Shown: piece after piece, positions 53,584 through 64,000 of the stretch
How the letters are laid out: every line of letters begins with the position of its first letter
How positions within the stretch are numbered: position 1 is the first letter of the stretch
DNA from: Marisediminitalea lipolytica
Lineage (GTDB): Bacteria; Pseudomonadota; Gammaproteobacteria; Enterobacterales; Alteromonadaceae
Direction of reading: 5' to 3'
Length of the DNA stretch: 64,000 nucleotides
NCBI RefSeq assembly: GCF_001758465.1
Contig: NZ_MJIC01000010.1
Location: forward strand, 186,001-250,000
Made by a program: the position numbers and the translations under genes
The notes under the pieces: generated by a model
What the model saw: the letters and a program-made list of their open reading frames with translations, nothing else
Databases searched by the model: none
Told to the model about the DNA's origin: nothing

Positions 53584-54327
53584 ATGCAAAGGGCAGCGAG
53601 AACAGGGCTTGGCATTCTTATCCTGGCAGGCGCATTAAGCGGCTGTCAAAGCGTTGATGAAGAAATGGTACAAGCGGCTAAGCCTGAAAAAATGCCAGCG
53701 CTAAACGTGGTGGACATTACCGCGGCAGATCGATTGGATCACGAACCCATGGCAGCCGAAGAGGTCGATAGCTTTGGCGCATTAGGTCAGCCGCCTTTGT
53801 ATTCCAGTGTCCAGGGCGCTTATAAGGGCCGGCCACTAACCAAGCATATCGGCGATTACGTAAAAGCGCTGACGCAGGATTTGATTGCCAACATGGAGTA
53901 CGTTACCAATAAAACGCCGGTAGGTGTCACTCACTTTGCGTTGCTGGACTCTAATCTGCAGCAAACCAATTTATTAGGTCAGCAAATGGCGGAGTCTTTT
54001 GTACACGAACTACACAAGTTTCGTATTCCGGTAATCGACTATAAAGCCACCGATTTTATACGTATTACCGAAGACGGTGATTTTGTCTTAACCCGGGATT
54101 ATCTGGAACTTGATTCAAGCCTGCCCATGGAATATGTGCTCACCGGCACGATGGCTAAGCACCAGGGCGGTGTCATGGTCAATGCCCGAATCATTGGTAT
54201 TCAGTCCCGCGCCGTGGTGGCCAGTGCGCAAATGCTGATCCCGTTTTACGTGGCTGATGCGCTGATTCCAAGCGATGGCAGCGAGCGCGGTATTATGCGC
54301 GATGGCGTTAAATTAAGCCGGGGTTAA
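53584..54327 (+). CDS. FlgO-family outer membrane lipoprotein, copy 2
   Basis: A 247-residue lipoprotein with lipobox ALSGC at residue 21. The N-terminal 90 residues are extended compared with copy 1. The FlgO core is VKALTQDLIANMEYVTNKTPVGVTHF, LLGQQMAESFVHELHKF and YVLTGTMAKHQGGVMVNARIIGIQSRAVVASAQ. It starts five bases after copy 1 and ends five bases before copy 3, so the three form one operon. Confidence 0.87.
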   Translation: MQRAARTGLGILILAGALSGCQSVDEEMVQAAKPEKMPALNVVDITAADRLDHEPMAAEEVDSFGALGQPPLYSSVQGAYKGRPLTKHIGDYVKALTQDLIANMEYVTNKTPVGVTHFALLDSNLQQTNLLGQQMAESFVHELHKFRIPVIDYKATDFIRITEDGDFVLTRDYLELDSSLPMEYVLTGTMAKHQGGVMVNARIIGIQSRAVVASAQMLIPFYVADALIPSDGSERGIMRDGVKLSRG

Positions 54328-54332
54328 CCAAT

Positions 54333-55043
54333 ATGCGCCAGATCATCAGCCTCATTTCCTGCTTAGTATTGTTAGCCGGCTGTGCCAGTCAGTCTAAATC
54401 GGGCTACTTCTGGTTTGGCGAAGACGAGGGGGCGATGCAGACTGGTCAGCTACAGGTTCGTCCGCCGGCCGATAGCGGTCTTGAATACCGCCCGGATTCC
54501 CGCGACATCGAAATGTACCGGGTCAGGCAGAATACGCAGGGTTATCAGGACCCGTTACAAACTGGCTTTTCACCGGATATGACTCACAAAGCACTTAATG
54601 ATTATGCCGCCAGTCTGGCCATGTCGTTAATGGAAGGCTCGGTTCAGGTAAACACTAATCAGCTGATCGGCATTGCCAGTTTTGTTCGATTTAATCGCTC
54701 GCTGCGGGAAACCACTGTTTTAGGTAATCAGCTTGCGGAATACCTGATTGCCGAATTACAGCATTATGGTCTGGGCGTGGTGGATTTTAAACTTGCCAAC
54801 ACTCTGGATGTCACACCCTACGGTGATTTAGCCCTGAGTCGGGAGGGCCGCCGGATTGCCAAACGCATGGAAATGGATCATGTGCTTACCGGTACACTGG
54901 TGGAACAGCCCCGCGGCGTAAGTGTTAACGCACGGATTATATCGTTGGAAAAACAGCGCGTAGTGGCCAGCGCTAACGTGTTTATCCCGTCTTTTATTGT
55001 GACTTCACTGGTACCAATGGCCCCGGTTATCGAAACCGAATAA
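54333..55043 (+). CDS. FlgO-family outer membrane lipoprotein, copy 3
   Basis: A 236-residue lipoprotein with lipobox LLAGC at residue 17. The FlgO core is YAASLAMSLMEGSVQVNTNQLIGIASFV, VLGNQLAEYLIAELQHYG and HVLTGTLVEQPRGVSVNARIISLEKQRVVASANVFIP. It resembles copy 2 more than copy 1 in layout. Its stop codon lies in a perfect palindrome that also holds the stop of the convergent mnmC gene. Confidence 0.87.
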   Translation: MRQIISLISCLVLLAGCASQSKSGYFWFGEDEGAMQTGQLQVRPPADSGLEYRPDSRDIEMYRVRQNTQGYQDPLQTGFSPDMTHKALNDYAASLAMSLMEGSVQVNTNQLIGIASFVRFNRSLRETTVLGNQLAEYLIAELQHYGLGVVDFKLANTLDVTPYGDLALSREGRRIAKRMEMDHVLTGTLVEQPRGVSVNARIISLEKQRVVASANVFIPSFIVTSLVPMAPVIETE

Positions 55044-55057
55044 GCTTATTCGGTTTC
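55032..55057. terminator. Perfect 26-base palindrome holding both convergent stop codons
   Basis: GAAACCGAATAAG is followed directly by its reverse complement CTTATTCGGTTTC. Both the FlgO copy 3 stop and the mnmC stop lie in it, and both proteins end in Glu-Thr-Glu. It can fold as a hairpin in either transcript, though T-tracts are short. Confidence 0.7.
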
Positions 55058-57064
55058 TTCGGGCGGGCGTTTAAACGTTCGCAGCATAAAGCGCTCCGGC
55101 GCCAGCGCCTGTAACAGCGTCTCACTCATTGGCAAGGGTTGGTGGCAAAGCTGACTGGCCAGAATTTCCGCCATCAGCGGTGCCGTGGTTAAGCCGCGCG
55201 ACCCCAGTGCTGTCATTACCAGCACTTTCTGATCTTCTAACGCCACCTCGTATTGGCTGACATGTTTACCTTTATACAGTTCCCGATAGCGAGCAGTTGT
55301 GGTTGCCGGGTTTATCACACTGCCTACAATGGGCTGATGATCGGCGCTGCCCAGGCGAACAGATGCCCGCGCGGTATTGTCATGACTAATTGAGTGCGCC
55401 CAGTCGTAGTCGGCTAAGGCCTTGGCATGGGTAGCCAGATTCTGCCCGGTTTCCGTCTCTCGCACAGTGGTATCGGTATCACCTTTTACATAGGTGGAGC
55501 CCAGCGCGTGTCGCCCTTGCCAGCCGGGGGTTAAATAGCCTTTGTGGCACAACACGGTAGTTAACTGGTTCAGGGGTTGTTGAGTTGGAATAGCTTCTAC
55601 CTGACCGCGTACCGGCCGTAAGGGCAGGTGGGCTAATTGCTCAAATTCGGTACATTCATGGCCTGCGGCAATCACAATACGGTCGGCCGCAATGTCTTTT
55701 TCGTGGTTACTTAAAACAACGGTATCCTGGTGGGATGTCAGGCTTAAACGAGAGTCATAAAACTCCTGCAACAAGCCGGTTTGGCGCGCAGCGGTGAGCT
55801 GCGCCCCGACAACTTCTGCCGGGCATAACCAGCCACCGGCAGGCACAAACAAGGCCTCGTTATGAATGTCGATGCCACTAATAGCACAGGCCTCATCGGC
55901 GCTAACAGGGTGAATCAGTTGCTCTGGCCAGAGCGCTTTTGCCAGCAGGTTTTGCTGGCGCTTAGTAACTTCCTCACTAAAACCCAGCAATAACACGCCA
56001 CAGTTATCGTAGGTAAAGCTAAGTTCCCGGGCGGTCAGGCCATCATAATGCCGTTTAGCATATAAAAAGCCATGCGCCTGGATCAGCGCCGGATTACTCT
56101 GATCAGCCTGCAACTGCGGGTAGAAACCGCCCTGGCGATTGCCCGAAGCGCCATCAGCAGGCGCACTGCCATGACCAAATAAACTGACCTTTATGCCTCG
56201 CTGACAAAGTGCCAGTGCCAGAGTGCTGCCTGCCAGGCCAGCACCGATTATGGCGATATGCTCCCTGGTTGTTGCCGGCGTAGCCGGGTAACGATAATGC
56301 CAGGGCGTAGTAACCCTCCGGGCCGGCGCGGTGGCCAGATAGCCAGTAAGCATATCCCGCTTACGGCCAAACCCCTTGCGCTTCACAATTGCAAAACCGG
56401 CTTCCTTCAAACCGCGTTTAACAATGCCTGCCGCAGTGAAGGTGGCAAAGGTCGCGCCGGTTTTACTTAAACGTGCCATTTGCCCAAATAAGGCGTCGGT
56501 CCACATGTCCGGGTTTTTACTGGGCGCGAAGCCGTCTAAAAACCAGGCATCTATTAAGCCGTTCAGGGGGCAATGCCACTGCGGCAACAGCTCGTGAACA
56601 TCACCCATCCACAGGTCGACACAGGTATGCCACGCAGTAAAATCCAAACGATGACATCCTGGCAAGGCAGGCGGGTAAAGTGAGACTAAGGCGTTTACTT
56701 CTTCGGCTACGGCCGGAAACACCGCCAGCGCCCGCTTGAGATCCTCAACCGCGATAGGAAATTTCTCGGTACTGACAATGTACAGCTGTTTTAGCGGATG
56801 ATCCGGGTGGCTTGCTCTGAACTGTTTAAACGCCTGCATGGCAATAAGGCAGTTAAGCCCGGTGCCGAAGCCGGTTTCTCCAATCACAAAATGGGGAGCC
56901 TGCCATGTGAGCCAGCGCTCAGTCAGATCGTTACCATTAATAAACACATGCAGGGTTTCATCACAACCGCTGTCATTGGAGAAATAGACATCATCAAAAC
57001 TATCCGCCACCGGCGTTCCGGCTTCGTTAAAGTGGACGTTGGCAGCTTGCAGGCGTGTACTCAT
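55046..57064 (-). CDS. mnmC: Bifunctional tRNA (mnm5s2U34) modification enzyme MnmC
   Basis: A 672-residue two-domain enzyme. The N-terminal MnmD methyltransferase part (about 1-240) has GETGFGTGLNCLIAMQAF and LIDAWFLDGFAPSKNPDMW. The C-terminal FAD-dependent MnmC1 oxidoreductase (about 260-640) starts with IAIIGAGLAGSTLALALCQRG. Together they convert cmnm5(s2)U34 to mnm5(s2)U34 in tRNA. Length and both active regions are normal. fabB lies divergent upstream, as in E. coli. Confidence 0.96.
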   Translation of the reverse strand: MSTRLQAANVHFNEAGTPVADSFDDVYFSNDSGCDETLHVFINGNDLTERWLTWQAPHFVIGETGFGTGLNCLIAMQAFKQFRASHPDHPLKQLYIVSTEKFPIAVEDLKRALAVFPAVAEEVNALVSLYPPALPGCHRLDFTAWHTCVDLWMGDVHELLPQWHCPLNGLIDAWFLDGFAPSKNPDMWTDALFGQMARLSKTGATFATFTAAGIVKRGLKEAGFAIVKRKGFGRKRDMLTGYLATAPARRVTTPWHYRYPATPATTREHIAIIGAGLAGSTLALALCQRGIKVSLFGHGSAPADGASGNRQGGFYPQLQADQSNPALIQAHGFLYAKRHYDGLTARELSFTYDNCGVLLLGFSEEVTKRQQNLLAKALWPEQLIHPVSADEACAISGIDIHNEALFVPAGGWLCPAEVVGAQLTAARQTGLLQEFYDSRLSLTSHQDTVVLSNHEKDIAADRIVIAAGHECTEFEQLAHLPLRPVRGQVEAIPTQQPLNQLTTVLCHKGYLTPGWQGRHALGSTYVKGDTDTTVRETETGQNLATHAKALADYDWAHSISHDNTARASVRLGSADHQPIVGSVINPATTTARYRELYKGKHVSQYEVALEDQKVLVMTALGSRGLTTAPLMAEILASQLCHQPLPMSETLLQALAPERFMLRTFKRPPEETE

Positions 57065-57168
57065 AGCGTGGATAACAGTTCAGGTCGTTAATTAAAAGCG
57101 CGCTATAATAGCAGCAATCAAAAAAGCATGACAGAAATCGAACCCAGAGCCGACAAAGCGGTCGAAAT

Positions 57169-57202
57169 CCACTACAATTGTAAAAATCTTGTATTGTGGT
57201 GG
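57169..57202 (+). promoter_or_regulatory. Hairpin in the fabB upstream region
   Basis: CCACTACAAT and ATTGTGGTGG form a 10-bp stem with one G-T pair around a 14-base loop, about 100 bases before fabB. It may be an operator, an attenuator-like hairpin followed by AAATTTTT, or a 5' leader element. Confidence 0.4.
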
Positions 57203-57302
57203 AAATTTTTCACCAAATCACGTAGAACAGGGTCGCAAAAGAGCAGACCACTTAGTGTCACAAAATCATTACCATATGCGGCACTAACGCAAAAGGATAA
57301 TT

Positions 57303-58517
57303 ATGAGAAGAGCAGTTATTACAGGGCTGGGTATTGTATCCAGTATTGGCACAAATCAAGACGAAGTGACCGCGTCACTAAAAGCAGGCAAATCTGGTAT
57401 TACCTTTTCCGAAGAATTTGCAGAAATGGGTCTGCGCAGCCAGGTGTGGGGTAATGTTGATATCGACTTTAAAGACCACATCGATCGTAAAGCCATGCGC
57501 TTTATGGGTGATGCTGCGGCCTATGCTTTTGTCGCTATGCAACAAGCCGTAGCCGACAGTGGTCTGGAAGCGTCTGATGTTTCTAACATTCGTACTGGTA
57601 TCGTGGCTGGCTCTGGTGGCGGTTCTTCCTTTAACCAGGTGGGCTCTGCTGACGTCATCCGTGAAAAAGGCATTAAACGCGTAGGACCTTACATGGTGCC
57701 GCGTTGTATGGGCTCAACGGTATCAGCCTGTCTGGCAACACCGTTTAAAATTTTAGGGGTTAACTACTCCATTTCTTCAGCCTGTGCTACCAGTGCTCAC
57801 TGTATCGGTCATGCGCTGGAGTTGATTCAACTGGGTAAACAGGATGTCGTGTTTGCCGGTGGTGGTGAAGAACTGAGCTGGGCGCTGTCTGGTCAGTTTG
57901 ATGCCATGGGCGCATTATCAACCAAGTACAACGATAACCCGGCAACGGCGTCGCGTACTTACGATGCTGACCGTGATGGCTTTGTTAGCTCTGGCGGTGG
58001 CGGTATGGTTGTGGTTGAAGAACTCGAGCACGCACTTGCACGTGGTGCAACTATCTATGCCGAAGTAGCGGGATACGGCGCAACTTCTGATGGCTACGAC
58101 ATGGTAGCACCATCGGGCGAAGGCGCTGTGCGTTGTATGCAAATGGCACTGCAAGGCATCGATGCGCCTATCGATTACCTGAACACCCACGGTACCTCTA
58201 CACCGGTTGGTGACGTGAAGGAGCTGGCAGCTATTCAGGAAGTATTTGGTCAGTCTGGCGTACCGCTGGCGTCAACCAAATCACTCACTGGTCACGCGCT
58301 GGGCGCGGCTGGCGTAAACGAAGCCATTTACAGCCTGTTAATGATGAAACACGGTTTTATTGCGCCGTCGATTAACATTGATAATCTGGACGAAGCGGCA
58401 GCGGGTCTGGATGTAGTTACCAGCACTCGTGAAGCGACACTGAACACCGTAATGTCTAACAGTTTCGGTTTTGGTGGTACTAACGCATCACTGGTAATGA
58501 AGCGTTTCGTAAAATAA
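57303..58517 (+). CDS. fabB: Beta-ketoacyl-ACP synthase I
   Basis: A 404-residue condensing enzyme of fatty acid synthesis. The active-site cysteine is C161 in [11 protein letters not shown], and the histidines are in [11 protein letters not shown] and [10 protein letters not shown]. FabB elongates acyl-ACPs and is required for unsaturated fatty acid synthesis. AAAGGAT precedes the ATG. In E. coli FadR activates and FabR represses fabB. A half-site-like CAGACCAC lies at 57244-57251, too weak to assign. It ends in a good terminator. Confidence 0.97.
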   Translation: MRRAVITGLGIVSSIGTNQDEVTASLKAGKSGITFSEEFAEMGLRSQVWGNVDIDFKDHIDRKAMRFMGDAAAYAFVAMQQAVADSGLEASDVSNIRTGIVAGSGGGSSFNQVGSADVIREKGIKRVGPYMVPRCMGSTVSACLATPFKILGVNYSISSACATSAHCIGHALELIQLGKQDVVFAGGGEELSWALSGQFDAMGALSTKYNDNPATASRTYDADRDGFVSSGGGGMVVVEELEHALARGATIYAEVAGYGATSDGYDMVAPSGEGAVRCMQMALQGIDAPIDYLNTHGTSTPVGDVKELAAIQEVFGQSGVPLASTKSLTGHALGAAGVNEAIYSLLMMKHGFIAPSINIDNLDEAAAGLDVVTSTREATLNTVMSNSFGFGGTNASLVMKRFVK

Positions 58518-58530
58518 GCTATTGCTATTA

Positions 58531-58564
58531 TTAGCCGGAGCACAAATTCCGGCTAATCTCTTTT
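58531..58564 (+). terminator. Intrinsic terminator of fabB
   Basis: TTAGCCGGA and TCCGGCTAA form a perfect 9-bp stem with an 8-base loop, followed by TCTCTTTT. Confidence 0.9.
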
Positions 58565-58627
58565 CCTGCATTACAAATCTCCCTAAACAATTTCTTTGTG
58601 CCAGCGACTTAAGTTACACTGCGCAGC

Positions 58628-59770
58628 ATGAAAATACGCTATGAAAAATCGTTGCCTTTGGCACAGGACTATTTCGCGTCGCTGGGTGATGCCCAGGGCT
58701 ATGACGTGGGAACGTTGACGCCTGAACAACTGGTGGATGTGGATGTACTGGCCGTACGCTCTACTACCACGGTAACCCCGGAACTGCTTAGTTGCGCTAA
58801 TCGCCTGACGCTGGTTGGCACCGCTACAGCCGGTATCAATCATCTCGACACCCGTTATCTCGATGCTCAGGGCATTTACTGGATGTCGGCGGCCGGATGC
58901 AATGCTCAGGCAGTTGCCGAATACGTGTTAAGCGTGCTGTGTAATGCCCATGCGGAAAACTTTACTGATTTAGCCAAGGCCACTGTGGGTATTTTGGGGG
59001 CAGGGCATGTCGGCACAGCGTTAAGTCAGTTGCTGGACGCCTTTGGCGTGGCTTACAAGCTGTACGACCCGCCGTTACAGCAACAAGGCGATTCGCGCTC
59101 GTTTTGTGACTGGCAAAGTATTCTTGATTGCGACGTGATTACGCTGCATGTGCCTTTCGTTAAAGAGGGGGATTACCCCACTGGTAATCTGATTGATGCG
59201 CAGGTACTGGCGCAGTTAACCGACAAACAATTGCTGATCAATGCCTGTCGCGGTGAAGTTATCGACGAACCAGCGCTCAAACAACGCTTACAGACTGAAA
59301 ACGCTCCCCGAGTGGTGCTTGATGTGTTTGCCAATGAACCGGCCATTGACGCCGATTTATTACCTTACCTGTGGTTGGCTACGCCGCATATTGCCGGTCA
59401 CAGTGTAGAGGGCAAATATTCAGGCACACAGATGGTTTACGAGGCCATTTGTGACTTGCTTGGCGTAACGGCAGAGAAATCTCTGAGCGATTTTTTACCC
59501 GAACAGCCAAATTTGCACGTAGCCCTTGAATTATGCAGCGATCAAAGCGACAATCTGGCCCCCGCGATAGCGCTGATGCTGTCGGTATACGACGTAAAAG
59601 AAGACGACAAGAACTTCCGTCAGGGGCTGGCAGGGCCTGAAACTTTCAGTGCAATGCGCAAAAATTATCGGATCCGCAGAGAATTAGCCGGTCATCACGT
59701 GCTGAATACCTCGCTGTTAGATCCCACACAGCAAGCACAGCTTGCTGAATTAGGCTTTAACCTAAAATAA
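58628..59770 (+). CDS. pdxB: Erythronate-4-phosphate dehydrogenase
   Basis: A 380-residue NAD-dependent D-2-hydroxyacid dehydrogenase in the DXP-dependent pyridoxal 5'-phosphate pathway. The nucleotide fold is VGILGAGHVGTALSQLL, the catalytic arginine lies in NACRGEVIDEP and the catalytic histidine in TPHIAGHSVEGK. The C-terminal PdxB dimerisation domain is present (FNLK end). The order fabB-pdxB-asd matches the ancestral enterobacterial neighbourhood (pdxB next to the asd homologue usg). Confidence 0.96.
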   Translation: MKIRYEKSLPLAQDYFASLGDAQGYDVGTLTPEQLVDVDVLAVRSTTTVTPELLSCANRLTLVGTATAGINHLDTRYLDAQGIYWMSAAGCNAQAVAEYVLSVLCNAHAENFTDLAKATVGILGAGHVGTALSQLLDAFGVAYKLYDPPLQQQGDSRSFCDWQSILDCDVITLHVPFVKEGDYPTGNLIDAQVLAQLTDKQLLINACRGEVIDEPALKQRLQTENAPRVVLDVFANEPAIDADLLPYLWLATPHIAGHSVEGKYSGTQMVYEAICDLLGVTAEKSLSDFLPEQPNLHVALELCSDQSDNLAPAIALMLSVYDVKEDDKNFRQGLAGPETFSAMRKNYRIRRELAGHHVLNTSLLDPTQQAQLAELGFNLK

Positions 59771-59802
59771 CGACAGATAAGAAAAAGTCAGTTTTTTTAC
59801 AA

Positions 59803-59818
59803 TGGCAGATACCTGCCA
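59803..59818 (+). repeat. Small hairpin upstream of asd
   Basis: TGGCAG-ATAC-CTGCCA forms a 6-bp stem just before the asd ribosome-binding site (AGGAG at 59831-59835). It could serve as an mRNA 5' stabiliser. Confidence 0.3.
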
Positions 59819-59846
59819 AGTTAGAATATTAGGAGCTTAACCTACT

Positions 59847-60863
59847 ATGTCACAAGCCTTTAACGTAGCCGTTCTTGGTGCCACCGGTCTGGTTGGTCAG
59901 ACCATGATTGAAATTCTGGAACAGCGGAAGTTTCCTGTTGCAAAACTGTTTCCGTTAGCCAGTAAACGTTCTGCCGGCGGTACGATTACGTTTAAGGGCG
60001 AAGAAGTAGAAGTACTGAATGCGGACGAGTTTGACTGGTCACAGGTTCAGTTTGGTTTCTTCTCTGCCGGTGGCAGTGTGTCAGCTAAATATGCGCCTAT
60101 CGCAGCAGAAGCGGGTTGTATCGTAATCGATAACACTTCGCACTACCGTTACGAGCCGGATATCCCACTGGTTGTGCCGGAAGTTAACGCCCATGCCCTG
60201 GCGGATTTCCGCAACCGTAACATCATTGCTAACCCTAACTGTTCTACTATCCAGATGCTGGTGGCGTTAAAGCCAATTCAGGACGCAGTGGGTATTGATC
60301 GTATTAACGTTTGTACTTACCAGTCGGTATCTGGTGCCGGTAAATCTGCAATGGAAGAACTGGCCAAGCAAACAGCGGATCTGCTGAGCGCGCGTGAAAT
60401 CACGCCAGAAGCGTTCAGCCGCCAGATTGCGTTTAATGCAATCCCGCAAATTGATGTATTCATGGACAATGACTACACCAAAGAAGAAATGAAAATGTCA
60501 TGGGAAACCAAGAAAATCATGGGTGATGATTCAATCCTGGTTAACCCGACTGCAGTACGTGTGCCGGTATTCTTTGGCCATGGCGAAGCCATTCACATCG
60601 AAACCCGTCAGCCAATCAGCGCGGAAGAAGTGAAACAATTACTGGCTAATGCGCCGGGCGTTAAGGTTTATGATGCGCGCGAAGAGTTCCCAACGCAGGT
60701 TAGCAGCGCGAGCGGCAACGATTTGGTGCACGTAGGTCGTATCCGTAACGATATCACTCATCCCAATGGTCTGAACATGTGGGTTGTGTCTGACAACATC
60801 CGTAAGGGTGCGGCAACCAACAGCGTACAAATTGCCGAAGTACTGATTCGCGATTATTTGTAA
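59847..60863 (+). CDS. asd: Aspartate-semialdehyde dehydrogenase
   Basis: A 338-residue enzyme that reduces beta-aspartyl phosphate to aspartate semialdehyde for lysine, threonine, methionine and diaminopimelate synthesis. The NADP site is VAVLGATGLVGQTM and the active-site cysteine is C132 in NPNCSTIQ. RVPVFFGHGEAIHIET holds substrate-binding residues. All catalytic motifs are intact, so it is a genuine Asd rather than an inactive usg-type paralogue. AGGAG lies 11 bases upstream. Confidence 0.95.
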   Translation: MSQAFNVAVLGATGLVGQTMIEILEQRKFPVAKLFPLASKRSAGGTITFKGEEVEVLNADEFDWSQVQFGFFSAGGSVSAKYAPIAAEAGCIVIDNTSHYRYEPDIPLVVPEVNAHALADFRNRNIIANPNCSTIQMLVALKPIQDAVGIDRINVCTYQSVSGAGKSAMEELAKQTADLLSAREITPEAFSRQIAFNAIPQIDVFMDNDYTKEEMKMSWETKKIMGDDSILVNPTAVRVPVFFGHGEAIHIETRQPISAEEVKQLLANAPGVKVYDAREEFPTQVSSASGNDLVHVGRIRNDITHPNGLNMWVVSDNIRKGAATNSVQIAEVLIRDYL

Positions 60864-61254
60864 GCTAACGCGCTGAGCGTTCTAAACTTCTGACCGTAGT
60901 GGTCGATATAACAAAAGCGGGCTTGTTCCCGCTTTTGTTGGTTTTAGCGTTACGTGTTTTACACTATCAGCGATAAATTGGCGGGAAAGGTCATCATCTT
61001 GCAACATTTTCTAGATCGACCCGACCAACTGGTTTATATTTTAAATAAAGATTTTGTAAAAAAATGGCAAAGCAATTTGCTGCGCAAGGCAAGTCAGATG
61101 CAAATGCTTGCCGTCCTGGTAAGGCGCCGGGAATATTGCCAACATAACAACAAACACGCCAGCTTGTCCGCGCTAACGATACGGGACTGGCATCGCGAAT
61201 GTGAACCGCGTTAATACGCTGGTGCATTACGCTTGAGGGCAAAAAAGGAACGCT
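60864..61254. other. asd-fimV intergenic region
   Basis: About 390 bases. The asd terminator is at 60911-60938. The remainder probably includes the fimV promoter but shows no strong consensus. A 5' G/C-richer part at 61120-61215 has no recognisable RNA. AAAAAAGGAA before 61255 is the fimV ribosome-binding site. Confidence 0.5.
60911..60940 (+). terminator. Intrinsic terminator of asd
   Basis: ACAAAAGCGGG and CCCGCTTTTGT form a perfect 11-bp stem around CTTGTT, ending in TTTTGTTGG. Confidence 0.85.

Positions 61255-64000
<2,746 letters not shown>

Noticed and set aside
57128..57454. 108-residue frame overlapping the start of fabB
   Set aside because: It runs into fabB in another frame and has no protein-like pattern; the region is the fabB leader.
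60954..61214. 86-residue frame between asd and fimV
   Set aside because: TTG start without a ribosome-binding site, directly after the asd terminator, with no domain features; codon use looks non-coding.

Overview
The window looks like chromosomal DNA of a marine gammaproteobacterium, most likely Alteromonadales/Alteromonadaceae. This rests on gene content and gene order, not on a database search. E. coli-like neighbourhoods are conserved (fadD-rnd-ycgL-ycgM-ycgN; dsbB-nhaB opposite fadR; epmC/yfcL/mnmC/fabB/pdxB/asd/fimV). They are mixed with genes typical of marine relatives: NhaB and an NhaP-like antiporter, FlgO-family lipoproteins, a wax ester synthase/DGAT, phasins and a PEP-CTERM-like protein. 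I see no rRNA, tRNA, CRISPR array, insertion sequence or prophage. The only mobile-type module is a ParDE toxin-antitoxin pair.

Layout. 0.1-5.4 kb: two neighbouring envelope proteins with caspase-fold peptidase domains (a caspase-PEGA-SUMF1 fusion and a TPR-CHAT lipoprotein), then a small membrane protein. 5.4-9.3 kb: TraB/GumN protein, DUF2244 protein, TauE/SafE exporter, cytosolic GH13 enzyme. 9.4-14.3 kb: YoaA/DinG helicase, TsaB, a 100-residue unknown, Slp lipoprotein, alpha/beta hydrolase. 14.4-19.8 kb: fadD, rnd, ycgL, an MltB-type lytic transglycosylase, ycgM, ycgN. 20-25.9 kb: two small envelope proteins, an acetyltransferase-dsbB-nhaB block on the minus strand, fadR, and two phasin-type genes. 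26.3-34 kb: an unknown secreted protein with an outer-membrane barrel partner, then a mainly minus-strand set (DUF2059, a beta-repeat protein, NYN protein, acetyltransferase, DUF2834, patatin). 34-38.7 kb: DUF445, TetR, WS/DGAT, rlmA, DUF3291. 39-39.8 kb: ParDE and a small damaged lipoprotein gene. 40-49.7 kb: DUF1439, GMC oxidoreductase, cytochrome b561, CPA1 antiporter, ArsP-type permease with a CxxC thioredoxin-like partner, diguanylate cyclase, retropepsin-like protein, thioesterase and an FFLEELY-type protein. 49.9-64 kb: PEP-CTERM-like protein, epmC, an ATP-NAD kinase-like gene, yfcL, three tandem FlgO-family lipoproteins, mnmC, fabB, pdxB, asd, and the 5' part of a very acidic FimV that runs off the window.

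How the genes fit together. Lipid metabolism recurs: fatty acid activation (FadD), its regulator (FadR), synthesis (FabB), wax ester/triacylglycerol synthesis (WS/DGAT with its own TetR), a patatin lipase, acyl-CoA thioesterase and two phasins. Palindromes resembling FadR sites lie upstream of fadD and fadR. The envelope is the second theme: DsbB, Slp, FlgO-like lipoproteins, an MltB-type transglycosylase, FimV and the caspase/CHAT pair. The caspase/CHAT pair is the best candidate for an undescribed system in this window.
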